This document shows positions 43,095-52,485 of a stretch of DNA of 64,000 bases, one piece after another; within the stretch, counting starts at the first letter, position 1, and each line of letters begins with the position of its first letter. The position numbers and the translations under genes were made by a program. The notes under the pieces were generated by a model. That model saw only the letters and a program-made list of their open reading frames with translations. It did not search any database and was not told the origin of the DNA. Source of the stretch: Porphyrobacter sp. LM 6. Lineage in GTDB: Bacteria > Pseudomonadota > Alphaproteobacteria > Sphingomonadales > Sphingomonadaceae. The stretch covers positions 1,364,001-1,428,000 of the forward strand of contig NZ_CP017113.1 of the NCBI RefSeq assembly GCF_001720465.1, read 5' to 3'.

Positions 43095-43142
43095 CGGCTG
43101 TCCCCTCGCGCGGCGCTCCGGTCTGTCCGGAGGCTCGCGCCG

Positions 43143-43215
43143 TGGGCGGTAACGGGCTCGAACCGCTGACCCTCTCGGTGTAAACGAGATGCTCTACCAA
43201 CTGAGCTAACCGCCC
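43143..43215 (-). tRNA. tRNA-Val (anticodon TAC)
   Basis: On the minus strand the acceptor GGGCGGT pairs with ACCGCCC. The D arm is GCTCAGTTGGTAGAGC, the anticodon stem TCTCG pairs with CGAGA around TTTACAC (anticodon TAC), and the T arm contains GGTTCGAGCC. CCA is not encoded. Confidence 0.95.
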
Positions 43216-43303
43216 CACGGCGTGGGAGCGCTCTCTAGCGCCTCGCCGCGCAAATGCAATTGTCCTGTGGCGCTCCGAGCGGCGGGTGGGTAGGGCATGC
43301 GGC

Positions 43304-44287
43304 ATGACACATCCGCGCATTCTGGTTCTGGGTACCGGCGGCACGATTGCAGGCGCGGGCGCGCATGCGACGGGTGCTGCCTATCGCCCGGGAGGGTTGG
43401 GGCTGGAGGTGTTGATCGCGCACCTCGATGCCCTCGGCCTCGCTGCCGAACTGGTGCCCGAGGATATTGCGCGCATCGGATCGCAGGATATCGGCTGGGC
43501 CGAATGGCAGGTGCTGCACGCCGCCTGCACCCGCGCGCTGGCCGATCCGGCGATCACCGGGGTGATCATCACCCACGGCACCGATACGGCCGAGGAAACC
43601 GGTTTCCTGCTCGATCTGACCTTGCCGACCACCAAGCCCATCGTGCTGGTCGGCGCGATGCGGCCTGCGGACGCGGTGGGCGCGGACGGGATGCGCAACT
43701 TCGTCAACGCCGTGAAGGTGGTGGGCGATCCGGCGGCAGCCGGGCGAGGCGTGATGCTGGTGATGGGCGATGCCGTGCTCGCCGCCCGCGATGCCCGCAA
43801 GGCGGCGACCGCGCAGATCGATGCCTTCCGCAGCTTCCCGCGCGGACCGCTGGCGCGGGTCACGCCGTCGAGCCTCGACTGGTTCGGCCCGCCGCACCGC
43901 GCAGGCGAAGCGGCACGCTACGCCTTCCCGGCGGAGCTGCCGCGCGTGGGGATCCTCACGGCAGGCGCGGGGATGGACGAAAAGCCCGTGGCAGCTCTGC
44001 TCGGCATCGGGTGTGTGGGGCTCGTGCTGGCCGGCATGGGGCAGGGCAATGCACCCGCCCGCGTCATCAAGACGCTCGCCCGCGCCGCAGCGAACGGCGT
44101 GCCAGTCGTCCGCTCGACCCGCGTCGACGAGGGGCTCGTCGACCGCAATGTCGAGGTGGATGACGACGGTCTGGGGCTGGTGGCGGCCAGGGCGCTCGGC
44201 CCGGCCAAGGCGCGAGTGTTGCTGATGGTGCTGATTGCGAACGGGGTTACGGACGCGGCGGCGGTGCAGGCGGCGTTTGATGGGTGA
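43304..44287 (+). CDS. L-asparaginase (asparaginase/glutaminase family)
   Basis: A 327-residue amidohydrolase. The first catalytic Thr lies in VLGTGGTIAGAG (near residue 11) and the second in IITHGTDTAEET (near 90), with KPIVLVGAMRPADAVGADG following. These define the bacterial asparaginase family. There is no signal peptide, so it is cytoplasmic unless the start is wrong; ATG 43304 is chosen over a GTG at 43286. Asparagine to aspartate plus ammonia is the probable reaction. It stands alone after tRNA-Val. Confidence 0.9.
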   Translation: MTHPRILVLGTGGTIAGAGAHATGAAYRPGGLGLEVLIAHLDALGLAAELVPEDIARIGSQDIGWAEWQVLHAACTRALADPAITGVIITHGTDTAEETGFLLDLTLPTTKPIVLVGAMRPADAVGADGMRNFVNAVKVVGDPAAAGRGVMLVMGDAVLAARDARKAATAQIDAFRSFPRGPLARVTPSSLDWFGPPHRAGEAARYAFPAELPRVGILTAGAGMDEKPVAALLGIGCVGLVLAGMGQGNAPARVIKTLARAAANGVPVVRSTRVDEGLVDRNVEVDDDGLGLVAARALGPAKARVLLMVLIANGVTDAAAVQAAFDG

Positions 44288-44377
44288 GGGCGGGTTTTTG
44301 CTCTGTCGCAACAAAAGCTGACGTTCGGGAAGCGACCCCATTGCTGACATTTGCCAATTGGGGCATTTCTCAAGGAC

Positions 44378-44824
44378 ATGTTGCGAGTCTCACTTTTAAC
44401 GCTGTGCATCGTTTCACTGACTGGCTGCTCATATTCTTACGACGTGCAAGCGAAGTGGTCAGACGGACGCTTGATATTCGAGGCTAATCCGCAATGGGGT
44501 GCCGACTGTGTTCGCTCTGTAGAGGTGAGAGCGGAAGAAGATGACATGGCAACAGTCTGGGAACAGACGATCTCTTACGACGACAGCTGCGAGAACGAAT
44601 TTCCAATAGTTTATGGGCAGCCTCTTCGGGGCCAACCCTATGGCTACGATAAAGCTGGCGTTCCCGATCCGATGATCGGCACTCCCGCTGTTTCGATTAC
44701 TGCGAAAAAGCTGCGAACCGGGATTACCTACACCGTATCAACGATGACTGGAGCGACTGGCTATGGTTGCGGCCAATTTCGCATTGGTCTCGACGGGCGA
44801 CTAGAGAACATAGGCTGTCGGTAG
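44378..44824 (+). CDS. Orphan lipoprotein of atypical composition
   Basis: A 148-residue predicted lipoprotein: LLTLCIVSLTGC gives a lipobox Cys near residue 17. The mature part contains several further cysteines and no motif I know. By eye its GC content (roughly one half) and codon use are clearly lower than the flanking genes, which suggests recent acquisition or weak selection. The ATG lies only 1 nt after AAGGA, so the true start may be the following TTG codon or an upstream TTG (44351). It is not evidently in an operon. Confidence 0.55.
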   Translation: MLRVSLLTLCIVSLTGCSYSYDVQAKWSDGRLIFEANPQWGADCVRSVEVRAEEDDMATVWEQTISYDDSCENEFPIVYGQPLRGQPYGYDKAGVPDPMIGTPAVSITAKKLRTGITYTVSTMTGATGYGCGQFRIGLDGRLENIGCR

Positions 44825-44913
44825 CGTCCGTTTTCCACCCAACTCCCGCCATTCGCGCCCTACTTCTCGAACGCTGAAAGCGGCCATCCGCTTATGTTCG
44901 AGATACCGCCCGA

Positions 44914-45004
44914 CCCGTCGCCCCGTGCTTGACACGGGACTCGGCTACTTTCCTTCAGACACTGCGAAAAGAAGCCCAACCCAGTGTCAAGCACGGATGA
45001 CGGG
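44914..45004. repeat. Inverted pair of CGTC-CCCCG REP units
   Basis: CGTCGCCCCGTGCTTGACAC (from 44916) and the inverted AGTGTCAAGCACGGATGACG (about 44983-45002) flank about 45 bp. The arms share GTGCTTGACAC/GTGTCAAGCAC, so the whole element can fold back. Same family as 32202-32285 and 49864-49889. The rest of the gap 44825-45021 holds nothing recognisable. Confidence 0.7.
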
Positions 45005-45021
45005 TTGTGGCTTATCGGGCC

Positions 45022-46134
45022 TCACCCCCAGGGCGTGACCAGATATTTCTCGCCGGTCTTCATCTGGCGGTAGTCGAGGAGGTTGTCCTTCTCCAGCATC
45101 CCTTCCAGCGTCACCTTGGCCTTGTAATGCGAGGCGAAGGTGGTGGTGAGGTTGACTTGCACGCGCTGGCGCATCCGTACGACGGTTTCCATTCCCGCGC
45201 GCTGGAGGAACGGGGTGAGCAGCCATCCGGCGATGCTCCACTGCAGGCCGTAAGACGGCGTCAGGATCGTCGGTGACAGGTCGAGCCGGCCGTAGATGTA
45301 CATCTTCTTCTGCTGGTTCGAGCCATAGCGCGAGAATTCGCCCATCTGGCTCGCAGCGACCTGCTCCATCGCCTTGAGCACCCCGTCCGAGGCTTGTCCC
45401 CCGCCAATCGGATCGAAGCCCAAGAAAGCGCCGGTTTCGGCAATCGCGGCGCGCAGATCGGCCATGTAGGTCGGGGCCGAGCTATCGACGACATAGGTCG
45501 CGCCCTGCGCCTTGAGCATGGCGACATGCTCGGGCTTGCGGACGATGTTCACCAGCTTCATGCCGTCCTCGATGCAGATGCGGTTGAGCATCTGGCCGAG
45601 GTTCGAGGCAGCGGCGAGGTGGACGATGGCCGAGTGGCCCTCCATCTTCGCGGTCTCGACAAAGCCGAGCGCGGTCATCGGATTGACGAAGCTCGATGCG
45701 CCCACTTCCGAGGAATGATCGCCCAGCGGCAGGCACATCATCGCATCGGCAATGGCATACTGGCTGAAGGCATTGCCCGGCACGCACGCGACGCGCTGGC
45801 CGATCAGCGCCTGCGCCATGTCGCTCTCGCCCGCCGCGATAACGGTGCCCGCGCCCTCGTTGCCGGCAGGCAGGCGCTGGCCGTGGCGGCCCTTGTTACC
45901 GGTGAGGAAGGGCTCGGGCATCACCGCGACGACCTTGCCGGGGGTGTATTCGGCGTTTTCGAAATCGGCGGCGCTGGTGAGGATCGCGAGATCGCTGGGG
46001 TTGATCGGCGCGCCTTCCATCTTGACCAGCACCTGATTGCCGGTGGGCGCGGGGAACTGGCTTGTCGCCACCTCCAGCGTCAGCTTGCCGTCGGCGGTGA
46101 GGGTGGTGAAGAGCTGCTTTCCGGTGGTGGTCAT
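45022..46134 (-). CDS. MDR-family zinc-type alcohol dehydrogenase/quinone reductase-like protein
   Basis: A 370-residue medium-chain reductase. The N-terminal GroES-like domain has [19 protein letters not shown] near 33 and [13 protein letters not shown] near 90. The Rossmann domain has [15 protein letters not shown] near 170 and the later [17 protein letters not shown]. No structural zinc cysteine cluster is present, so it is of the quinone oxidoreductase/enoyl reductase type. The substrate is unknown. It overlaps the end of truA by 4 nt, making it the third gene of fmt-truA-MDR. Confidence 0.85.
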   Translation of the reverse strand: MTTTGKQLFTTLTADGKLTLEVATSQFPAPTGNQVLVKMEGAPINPSDLAILTSAADFENAEYTPGKVVAVMPEPFLTGNKGRHGQRLPAGNEGAGTVIAAGESDMAQALIGQRVACVPGNAFSQYAIADAMMCLPLGDHSSEVGASSFVNPMTALGFVETAKMEGHSAIVHLAAASNLGQMLNRICIEDGMKLVNIVRKPEHVAMLKAQGATYVVDSSAPTYMADLRAAIAETGAFLGFDPIGGGQASDGVLKAMEQVAASQMGEFSRYGSNQQKKMYIYGRLDLSPTILTPSYGLQWSIAGWLLTPFLQRAGMETVVRMRQRVQVNLTTTFASHYKAKVTLEGMLEKDNLLDYRQMKTGEKYLVTPWG

Positions 46135-46892
46135 TGTTTTTCCTCTCGCGAATCCGGGTAGGTTGCCTCGACGAAGTAGAGGCCGTGAGGGGGCGCGTTA
46201 AGCCCCAAAGCGTTGCGGTCGCGCGCTTCAAGCGCTTCGGCGATGCGGGTTTCGGGCCAGGTGCCTGCGCCCACGAGCTTGAGGCAGCCCACCATCGAGC
46301 GCACCTGATGGTGCAGGAAGCTGCGCGCGGCGGCGTGGATGTGGATTTCCTCACCCACACGCTCCACGTCGAGCAGATCGAGCGACTTCACCGGATCGGC
46401 AGCCTGACAATGGACCGAGCGGAAGGTGGTGAAATCGTGTCTTCCCACCAGCGCCTGCGCGGCGCGGTGCATCGCTGCGGCGTCGAGCGGCTGGGGCACA
46501 TGCCACGCGCGGTCACGCGTCAGGGTGAGCGGCGCGCGGCGGTTGGCGATGCGGTAGAGATAGCGCCGCCCGGTGCAGGAAAAGCGCGCGTGCCAATCCT
46601 CCGCCACCACCTCGCAGGCGGTGACCGCGATGGGATCGGGGCGAAGCTGGGCATTAAGCGCTGCCGCGAGCCGGAACGGATCGAAGGGCTTCTCGATATC
46701 GACATGGCTGCGCATCGCCAGCGCGTGGACGCCCGCATCGGTGCGCCCTGCCGAATGCATGACCACGTTCTCGCCGGTAATCCGCTGAAGCGCATCCTCG
46801 ACCGATTGCTGCACGCTCGGCCCGTGGCTCTGGCGTTGCAGCCCGAAGAACGGCGTGCCGTCGAATTCGAGGGTGAGCGCGAAACGGGTCAC
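46131..46892 (-). CDS. truA: tRNA pseudouridine(38-40) synthase
   Basis: A 253-residue enzyme that isomerises uridines at positions 38-40 of tRNA anticodon stems. The catalytic Asp is in [13 protein letters not shown] near residue 52. [14 protein letters not shown] lies at the start, and [16 protein letters not shown] near 110 and [15 protein letters not shown] near 205 are family motifs. The start overlaps the fmt stop (ATGA), a common fmt-truA arrangement in alphaproteobacteria. Confidence 0.96.
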   Translation of the reverse strand: MTRFALTLEFDGTPFFGLQRQSHGPSVQQSVEDALQRITGENVVMHSAGRTDAGVHALAMRSHVDIEKPFDPFRLAAALNAQLRPDPIAVTACEVVAEDWHARFSCTGRRYLYRIANRRAPLTLTRDRAWHVPQPLDAAAMHRAAQALVGRHDFTTFRSVHCQAADPVKSLDLLDVERVGEEIHIHAAARSFLHHQVRSMVGCLKLVGAGTWPETRIAEALEARDRNALGLNAPPHGLYFVEATYPDSREEKQ

Positions 46893-47794
46893 GCGAGATG
46901 CGTCCCCGCAGCCACGGGCCGTCCGCGCAGGAACTCAGGCCGTTCGAGCGCCGGCTTGCCCGCGCGCTGGAGCTTGAGGGGCCGGATCGCGCCGCTCCCG
47001 CAGGCGATGGTCAGATCATCGTCCAGCACCGTGCCGGACGCCCCTTGTGCATCCACCGCCTCAGCCAGCAGCAGCTTGACCCGCTCGCCTTCGAGTTCGA
47101 ACCATGTGCCGGGGAAGGGGGCGAGGCCGCGCACGAGCCGCTCGATCACATCGGCGGCTTCGCTCCAGTCGATTTTGGCCTCGGCCTTGTCGATCTTCGG
47201 CGCGTAGATTGCCGCCGCATCGTCCTGCACTTGCGGAGGGAAGGCAGGAAGATCGGCCAGCACCTCCACCATCGCCGCCGCGCCGACGGCGCCGAGTTCG
47301 ACGAACAGCTCGCCGGTTGTCTTGCGCGCGACCGGAACAGTGACCTTGTGCAGCATCGGACCGGTATCGAGTCCGGCTTCCATCTGCATGATCGTGACGC
47401 CCGTCTCGGCATCGCCCGCCATCACCGCCCGGTGGATCGGCGCCGCCCCGCGCCACCGGGGGAGCAACGAGGCGTGGATATTGAGGCAGCCATGCTTGGG
47501 CGCATCGAGCACCGGCTGCGGCAGGATCAGCCCGTAGGCGGCAACTACCGCGACATCGGCATCAAGCGCCGCGAACTCGGCCTGCGCCTCGGCATTCCGC
47601 AGCGACACGGGCGAACGCACTGGCACCCCCAGCCGCTCGGCCTCGAGCGCTACGGGTGAGGGGCTCAGCTTCTTCCCCCGCCCCGCCGGACGCGGCGGCT
47701 GGGTGTAGGCGCACACGATCTCGTGTCCCGCATCATGCAATGCCGTCAGCGCCGGCACCGCGAATTCGGGCGTTCCCATGAAGATGATGCGCAT
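46889..47794 (-). CDS. fmt: Methionyl-tRNA formyltransferase
   Basis: A 301-residue enzyme that formylates initiator Met-tRNA with 10-formyl-[18 protein letters not shown] at the N terminus, [20 protein letters not shown] near 105 (catalytic Asn-His region) and [13 protein letters not shown] near 136 identify it. The C-terminal OB-like domain spans about 205-300. It is divergent from recR (53 bp) and close to def, the deformylase that removes the group it adds. Confidence 0.96.
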   Translation of the reverse strand: MRIIFMGTPEFAVPALTALHDAGHEIVCAYTQPPRPAGRGKKLSPSPVALEAERLGVPVRSPVSLRNAEAQAEFAALDADVAVVAAYGLILPQPVLDAPKHGCLNIHASLLPRWRGAAPIHRAVMAGDAETGVTIMQMEAGLDTGPMLHKVTVPVARKTTGELFVELGAVGAAAMVEVLADLPAFPPQVQDDAAAIYAPKIDKAEAKIDWSEAADVIERLVRGLAPFPGTWFELEGERVKLLLAEAVDAQGASGTVLDDDLTIACGSGAIRPLKLQRAGKPALERPEFLRGRPVAAGTHLA

Positions 47795-47847
47795 AAGGTT
47801 TGCCCGAAGCCTTTGTGAAGCGAGCCGCAGGCCCTATCTCCCCCGCT

Positions 47848-48444
47848 ATGGCATCGCAAGAGATCGAAGCCCTCAGCTCTGCGCTCGCCCGTCTGCCGGG
47901 CCTGGGGCCGCGTTCGGCGCGGAGGGCGGTGCTGTGGCTGGTCAAGCATCGCGAAAGCGCGCTGCCCGCGCTGCTCGAAGCGCTGGCTGCGGTCTCCGAA
48001 ACGCTGGTCGAATGCCAGACCTGCGGCAATGTCGACACGCGCGACCCGTGCGGCATCTGCGCCGATCCGCGCCGCGATGCGCGCAGCTTGTGCGTGGTTG
48101 AGGAAGTCTCGGACGTCTGGGCGCTCGACCGCGCGCGGCTATTCCCCGGGCGCTACCACGTGCTCGGCGGGCGGCTGTCGGCGCTCGACGGGGTGGGGCC
48201 GGAGAACCTCAACATCGCCAGCCTGCTTGCACGCGTCGAAGCGGGCGGGGTCGACGAGGTGGTGCTCGCCATGAACGCGACGCTCGAAGGCCAGACCACC
48301 GCGCACTACCTCGCGGAGCGGCTGGAAGCCTTCCCCCTGCGCGTCACCCAGCTTGCCCATGGTCTGCCCGTCGGCGGCGAGCTCGATTACCTCGACGAAG
48401 GCACGCTGGCGCAGGCCTTGCGCGCGCGGCGACCGGTGGGGTAG
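47848..48444 (+). CDS. recR: Recombination protein RecR
   Basis: A 198-residue RecR, part of the RecFOR pathway loading RecA on gapped DNA. It has the helix-hairpin-helix [19 protein letters not shown] near 12, the C4 zinc finger [16 protein letters not shown] near 57, and a Toprim domain with [15 protein letters not shown] and [15 protein letters not shown]. The ATG at 47848 starts the conserved [10 protein letters not shown]; upstream extension to 47800 is unconserved. The DUF2306 gene follows at 35 nt. Confidence 0.96.
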   Translation: MASQEIEALSSALARLPGLGPRSARRAVLWLVKHRESALPALLEALAAVSETLVECQTCGNVDTRDPCGICADPRRDARSLCVVEEVSDVWALDRARLFPGRYHVLGGRLSALDGVGPENLNIASLLARVEAGGVDEVVLAMNATLEGQTTAHYLAERLEAFPLRVTQLAHGLPVGGELDYLDEGTLAQALRARRPVG

Positions 48445-48479
48445 TTTGCTCCCGCGTCGGGACGGGGGGATTGTCGGCA

Positions 48480-49139
48480 ATGGCGACACAGGCAAATGCT
48501 CAGGCAAGGCACCGGGTCCACCCGGTCTGGTATGCGTTCTGGGCGGGCTTTGTGGTTGCCAGCCTATATTTTCTCGGACAGTCGATTGTCGCCCTGCCTG
48601 AGCCGGAAATGCAGCCCGGATCAACCCTCTGGAACCACACCGTCTGGTATCTCGCCCACGCGGTTGTGGCCCTACCGATACTGGTCATCGCGCCGTTCCA
48701 GTTCGTGCCGGGGTTGCGGCAAAACCGCCCGCAGCTGCATCGCTGGCTCGGCCGCGTGTTTCTGGCCAACTGCATGGTGGCAGCCATCCTTGGCATCTAT
48801 CTTGGCAGCACCATACAGTGGCCCGGATCGCGCATCCCGCTATCGATCCTTGGGGCGCTGTGGTTCCTGTTCGCGGCGATCGCATGGCAGGCCGCCCGCC
48901 GTCGCGATTTTGCCAATCACCGCCGCTTCGCCATCCGCGCCTTCGCGCTCGGTGGTGCCTTCGTGTGGGTGCGGCTGATCAATCAGGCGCAAAGCGATCT
49001 GCTGGGTTTCATTCCAATCGAGGACACGCAGGAGACGACCAAGGAGTGGTTGACTTTGACCCTCCCGATCATCGTGACGGAACTTTGGCTGGGATGGGGG
49101 CCGGTGGCGCGCAAGCTGTTTGCCCGCGCCCCGCGTTGA
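48480..49139 (+). CDS. DUF2306 membrane protein
   Basis: A 219-residue polytopic membrane protein. Hydrophobic segments lie at about 18-38, 55-78, 92-112, 120-140, 155-170 and 188-205. Family-like motifs are LHRWLGRVFLANCMVA near 90 and NHRRFAIRAFALGGAFVWVR near 148; the paired His residues at helix ends suggest heme or electron-transfer membrane proteins of the cytochrome b561-like type, although this is an inference. Function unknown. It sits between recR and def on the same strand. Confidence 0.75.
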   Translation: MATQANAQARHRVHPVWYAFWAGFVVASLYFLGQSIVALPEPEMQPGSTLWNHTVWYLAHAVVALPILVIAPFQFVPGLRQNRPQLHRWLGRVFLANCMVAAILGIYLGSTIQWPGSRIPLSILGALWFLFAAIAWQAARRRDFANHRRFAIRAFALGGAFVWVRLINQAQSDLLGFIPIEDTQETTKEWLTLTLPIIVTELWLGWGPVARKLFARAPR

Positions 49140-49170
49140 TATTCGCGCGTCCCTCGCCTAAATAGCCGCT

Positions 49171-49743
49171 ATGGCTATCCGTGAAATCCTCGAAGTGCCG
49201 GATCCCCGGCTGAAGACCATCTCGACTCCGGTCGAACCGCATGAGTTCGGCCCTGAGCTGAACAGCCTCGTCGAAGACATGTTCGAGACGATGTACGATG
49301 CCCCCGGCATCGGCCTCGCCGCGATCCAGGTCGGCGTGCCCAAGCGCGTGCTGGTGATCGATCTCCAGCCCGAAGACCCGGATGCCGAGCCGGTGGAATG
49401 CCACCACAACGGCCACAAGCACACGCACCCCGCGACCAAGAAGGAACCGCGGGTGTTCGTGAACCCCGTGATCCTCGATCCGGCGGACGAGCTTTCGACC
49501 TATCAGGAAGGCTGCCTCTCGGTCCCCGAGATCTATGCCGACGTTGATCGTCCGGCGACCTGCAAGGTCCGCTACCAGGATCTCGACGGCAACACCCACG
49601 AGGAAGCGCTCGAAGGCCTGCTGGCGACCTGCCTGCAGCACGAGATGGATCACCTCGAAGGCATCCTCTTCATCGACCACCTCTCGCGGCTGAAGCGCGC
49701 GATGGTGCTGAAGAAGCTCGAAAAGATCAGACGGGCGGCGTAG
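49171..49743 (+). CDS. def: Peptide deformylase with His-rich insertion
   Basis: A 190-residue metalloenzyme that removes the N-formyl group of nascent proteins. All three motifs are present: [10 protein letters not shown] near 46, EGCLSVP near 114 (metal Cys) and QHEMDHLEG near 154 (HExxH). Between motifs 1 and 2 there is an insertion rich in Cys and His ([18 protein letters not shown], about 75-92), which the common form lacks. It lies a short distance from fmt, its functional partner. Confidence 0.96.
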   Translation: MAIREILEVPDPRLKTISTPVEPHEFGPELNSLVEDMFETMYDAPGIGLAAIQVGVPKRVLVIDLQPEDPDAEPVECHHNGHKHTHPATKKEPRVFVNPVILDPADELSTYQEGCLSVPEIYADVDRPATCKVRYQDLDGNTHEEALEGLLATCLQHEMDHLEGILFIDHLSRLKRAMVLKKLEKIRRAA

Positions 49744-49751
49744 TCTGTTTG

Positions 49752-49773
49752 TGTGCCCGCCTCCGCGGGCACA
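49752..49773. terminator. Hairpin after def
   Basis: TGTGCCCGC and GCGGGCACA form a perfect 9-bp stem with a CTCC loop 9 bp after the def stop. No T run follows, so it may be a REP-like hairpin as much as a terminator. It is built like the GCTCCTGC hairpins at 30520-30589. Confidence 0.5.
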
Positions 49774-49863
49774 TCCTCGGTGCTATTCCCTTCGCTTCGC
49801 TACGGGGCACCTGTGGCTCGCGCGCGTGCGCTCGTGGCCCTTCGGGCTAAAGCTTTCTCCTTT

Positions 49864-49889
49864 CGTCACCCCGGACTGGATCCGGGGCC
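49864..49889. repeat. Single CGTC-CCCCGG REP unit
   Basis: CGTCACCCCGGACTGGATCC followed by GGGGCC matches the units at 32202 and 44916. No inverted partner is visible here. The remainder of the def-rmuC gap (49774-49944) shows no gene. Confidence 0.6.
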
Positions 49890-49956
49890 CCGCTTTCCTG
49901 TTGGAAAGACGAGCAACGCCCTAGCGTTCCCTATACGTTCCGTGTAGGAGTGTGTG

Positions 49957-51363
49957 ATGGACCCTGCAATTCTTGCGATTCTCGCTCTCGCCGTCGGTGC
50001 CGCGATCGGATGGTTTCTTGCCTCGCGGCCGCTGGCCGATCTGCGTGCGCGGCTGGCCGAGGCTGAGGACGGGGCCAAGACGCTGGATGAGAAGTTCCGC
50101 GCGGCCGTGACCGAGCTTGCTACCATGTCCGAACGCGCCGCGCGGGCCGATGGACTCGCGACCCAGCTCGATGCCGCGCGCGAGGAAAACGCCCGCTTTC
50201 GCGCCGAGCGCGCTGCGTTCGAGGAGCAGAAGCGGTTGCTCGAAGAATCGCGGAGCAATCTCCTCAAGGAGTTCGAGAATACTGGCGCACAGGTTCTGAA
50301 CCGCGCGCAGGAAGCCTTCCTCAAGCGCGCCGAGGAACGCCTCGGCTATTCCGAAAAGGCGAGCGAGGAAAAGCTCAAGGCCCTGCTTGCCCCCGTGGGG
50401 GACCGGCTGAAGAGCTACGAGGAGCAGGTCAAGGCGCTGGAGGAAAAGCGCGTCGATGCCTTCGGCCAGCTGGCCGGCGTGATCGAGGAAATGCGCAAGG
50501 GCCAGGACGAGGTTAAGCGCGAGGCGCAGCGGCTCGGCAATTCGCTCACCAATGCGCCCAAGGCGCGTGGGCGCTGGGGAGAAAAGGCGCTCCAGAACCT
50601 GCTCGAACAATGCGGGCTCGCGCAGCATACCGACTTCGTCATGGAGCATTCGGTCGATACTGAGGATGGCCGGCTGCGGCCCGATGCGATCGTGCGGATC
50701 CCGGGCGGAAAGGTGCTGGTGATCGATTCCAAGGTCTCGCTCAACGCCTATCAGGAGGCGTTCGAGGCCGAGAACGAGGATGCGCGGGCGAAGGCGCTGT
50801 CCGATCACGTGCGCTCGATGCGCAATCACGTGCAGACGCTGGGCGCCAAGAGCTACCAGTCGCAATTTGAAGAAGCGCCCGATTACGTGGTGATGTTCGT
50901 GCCGGGCGAACACTTCGTCGCCGCAGCGCTCGAAGCCGATCCCGATCTGTGGAACTTCGCCTTCGACAAGCGCGTGCTGCTGGCTACCCCGACCAACCTC
51001 GTCGCCATCGCCCGCACTGTTGCGCAGGTGTGGCGGCAGGATGGCCTCGCCAAGGAAGCGCAGGAAATCGGGCGCATGGGCGCCGAGCTCTACGATCGCC
51101 TCGCCACGGCTGCCGAGCACCTCAAGCGCGTCGGCGGCGGGTTGGAAAGCGCGGTCAACAATTACAACAAGTTCGTCGGCAGCTTTGAACGCAATGTGCT
51201 GTCCTCGGGCCGCCGGCTGGCGGACAAGGGCGTCGAAATCGGCAAGCGCGCGATCGAGGACGTGCCGCTGGTGGAAAGCGCCCCGCGCTACAATGCGGCT
51301 GACGCTGAAGAGGTCGAGGCAGAATACCCCGCGCTCGAAGATCGCAAGGACGCGGCGGAGTAA
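49957..51363 (+). CDS. rmuC: DNA recombination protein RmuC
   Basis: A 468-residue protein of the RmuC family, predicted nuclease limiting inversions between repeats. An N-terminal membrane anchor (ILAILALAVGAAIGWFLA) precedes a long coiled coil (about 25-200, Glu/Arg/Ala-rich). The conserved restriction-endonuclease-like core follows with GRWGEKALQNLLEQCGL near 205 and VLVIDSKVSLNAYQ near 255. TAGGAG precedes the ATG; a GTG one codon upstream is possible. Its TAA directly abuts the TAA of the convergent methyltransferase gene. Confidence 0.93.
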   Translation: MDPAILAILALAVGAAIGWFLASRPLADLRARLAEAEDGAKTLDEKFRAAVTELATMSERAARADGLATQLDAAREENARFRAERAAFEEQKRLLEESRSNLLKEFENTGAQVLNRAQEAFLKRAEERLGYSEKASEEKLKALLAPVGDRLKSYEEQVKALEEKRVDAFGQLAGVIEEMRKGQDEVKREAQRLGNSLTNAPKARGRWGEKALQNLLEQCGLAQHTDFVMEHSVDTEDGRLRPDAIVRIPGGKVLVIDSKVSLNAYQEAFEAENEDARAKALSDHVRSMRNHVQTLGAKSYQSQFEEAPDYVVMFVPGEHFVAAALEADPDLWNFAFDKRVLLATPTNLVAIARTVAQVWRQDGLAKEAQEIGRMGAELYDRLATAAEHLKRVGGGLESAVNNYNKFVGSFERNVLSSGRRLADKGVEIGKRAIEDVPLVESAPRYNAADAEEVEAEYPALEDRKDAAE

Positions 51364-52161
51364 TTACGTCTCCAGCGCCGCCAGCACCTCGTAAGCCAGC
51401 ACCGCTCCTGCCACCGCCGCGTTCAACGAATCCGCGCGGCCTTTCATCGGCATGGTGACGCGCAGGTCGCAGGCGGCTTCGTATTCCTCGGGCAACCCTT
51501 GCGATTCGTTGCCCACCAGAATGAAGCAGGGTGCCTGATAGGCCGCGCCGCGATAGGGCACGGCATCGCGCAGGCTCGCGGCGACCAACTGCCCGCTCCC
51601 GCTTCGCAGCCACGGCAGGAATTCGTCCCAGCGTGCCTGCGCCACGCCCACAGTGAACACCGCCCCCATGCTCGCGCGCACGGCCTCGGCGCTGAACGGA
51701 TCGGCGCAGTCGTCAATCAGGATCAGGCCTCCTGCGCCCACCGCGTCGCAGGTGCGCAGCATCGTGCCGAGATTGCCCGGATCGCGCAGAGCCTGCGCCG
51801 CGAGCCAAATCGGCGCGGCGTTGCGGTCGAGGGCGGCGAGCGAGGTGTCCCACTCGTCGAACACCCCGGCCACACTCTGCGCGTTATCCTTGCCGGTGAT
51901 TTTGGAGAGGATGTCGGGCGTGGTCGCAATCACTTCGCCGCCTGCCGCCATGACGTCGGCTTCGAGCCGTTCGAGCAAGGGATGTTCGCGCCCCTCGGCC
52001 ATCACCAGCGTTTGCGGCAGACGTCCGCAGGCGCGGGCGTCCTCGATCAGGCGCAGCCCTTCGACCAGGAACTGGCCCGCGCGCTTGCGATGCTTCTTGT
52101 CGCGCAAGGACCGCAGATATTTGACGGTCGGGTTGGAAAAGCCGGTGATGTGCTTGCGCAT
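51364..52161 (-). CDS. SpoU-family RNA 2'-O-methyltransferase
   Basis: A 265-residue TrmH/SpoU-type knotted methyltransferase. An N-terminal substrate-binding domain (RDKKHRKRAGQFLVEGLRL) precedes the SPOUT domain with LRDPGNLGTMLRTCDA near 131, VGNESQGLPEEYEA near 218 and SLNAAVAGAVLAYEVL at the end. These are SPOUT motifs 1-3. Target (23S rRNA or tRNA) is not determined; the arrangement resembles RlmB/TsnR-like enzymes. Convergent with rmuC at zero spacing. Confidence 0.9.
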   Translation of the reverse strand: MRKHITGFSNPTVKYLRSLRDKKHRKRAGQFLVEGLRLIEDARACGRLPQTLVMAEGREHPLLERLEADVMAAGGEVIATTPDILSKITGKDNAQSVAGVFDEWDTSLAALDRNAAPIWLAAQALRDPGNLGTMLRTCDAVGAGGLILIDDCADPFSAEAVRASMGAVFTVGVAQARWDEFLPWLRSGSGQLVAASLRDAVPYRGAAYQAPCFILVGNESQGLPEEYEAACDLRVTMPMKGRADSLNAAVAGAVLAYEVLAALET

Positions 52162-52195
52162 GGCGAATTCTGTGGGCGGGGCGGGTGGCCGCGCG

Positions 52196-52477
52196 TCAAT
52201 CCTCGCCGAAGCCGTTTTCGATCAGCGCGACGAGTTCGCCGAGCACGTTTTCGGCATCGGTGCCTTCGACCGCGACTTCAACCGTGTCACCCTTGGCCGC
52301 GCCGAGCATCATCAGGCCGAGGATCGATCCTCCTGCGGCGCTGTGCGGGGCCTTGCTGACGGTGACCTTGACCCCTTCGGGCAGGCCCGCGACCGCGCCG
52401 ACGAACTTGGCGCTGGCGCGGGCGTGCAGGCCGCGCCGGTTGACGATCAGAACGCTCTGCCGTGCCTCCCCCACCAT
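52196..52477 (-). CDS. HPr-like phosphocarrier protein
   Basis: A 93-residue HPr. The phosphorylatable His is in RRGLHARASAKF (H18), and the regulatory Ser region is SAAGGSILGLMMLGAAKG (Ser near 51), which is the site used by HPr kinase. Both are intact. No sugar permease EII genes are near, so it belongs to the nitrogen-type/regulatory PTS of alphaproteobacteria together with the EIIA gene immediately upstream and hprK further up. It is the last gene of the chvI-to-HPr run. Confidence 0.93.
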   Translation of the reverse strand: MVGEARQSVLIVNRRGLHARASAKFVGAVAGLPEGVKVTVSKAPHSAAGGSILGLMMLGAAKGDTVEVAVEGTDAENVLGELVALIENGFGED

Positions 52478-52485
52478 CAGGCTCC

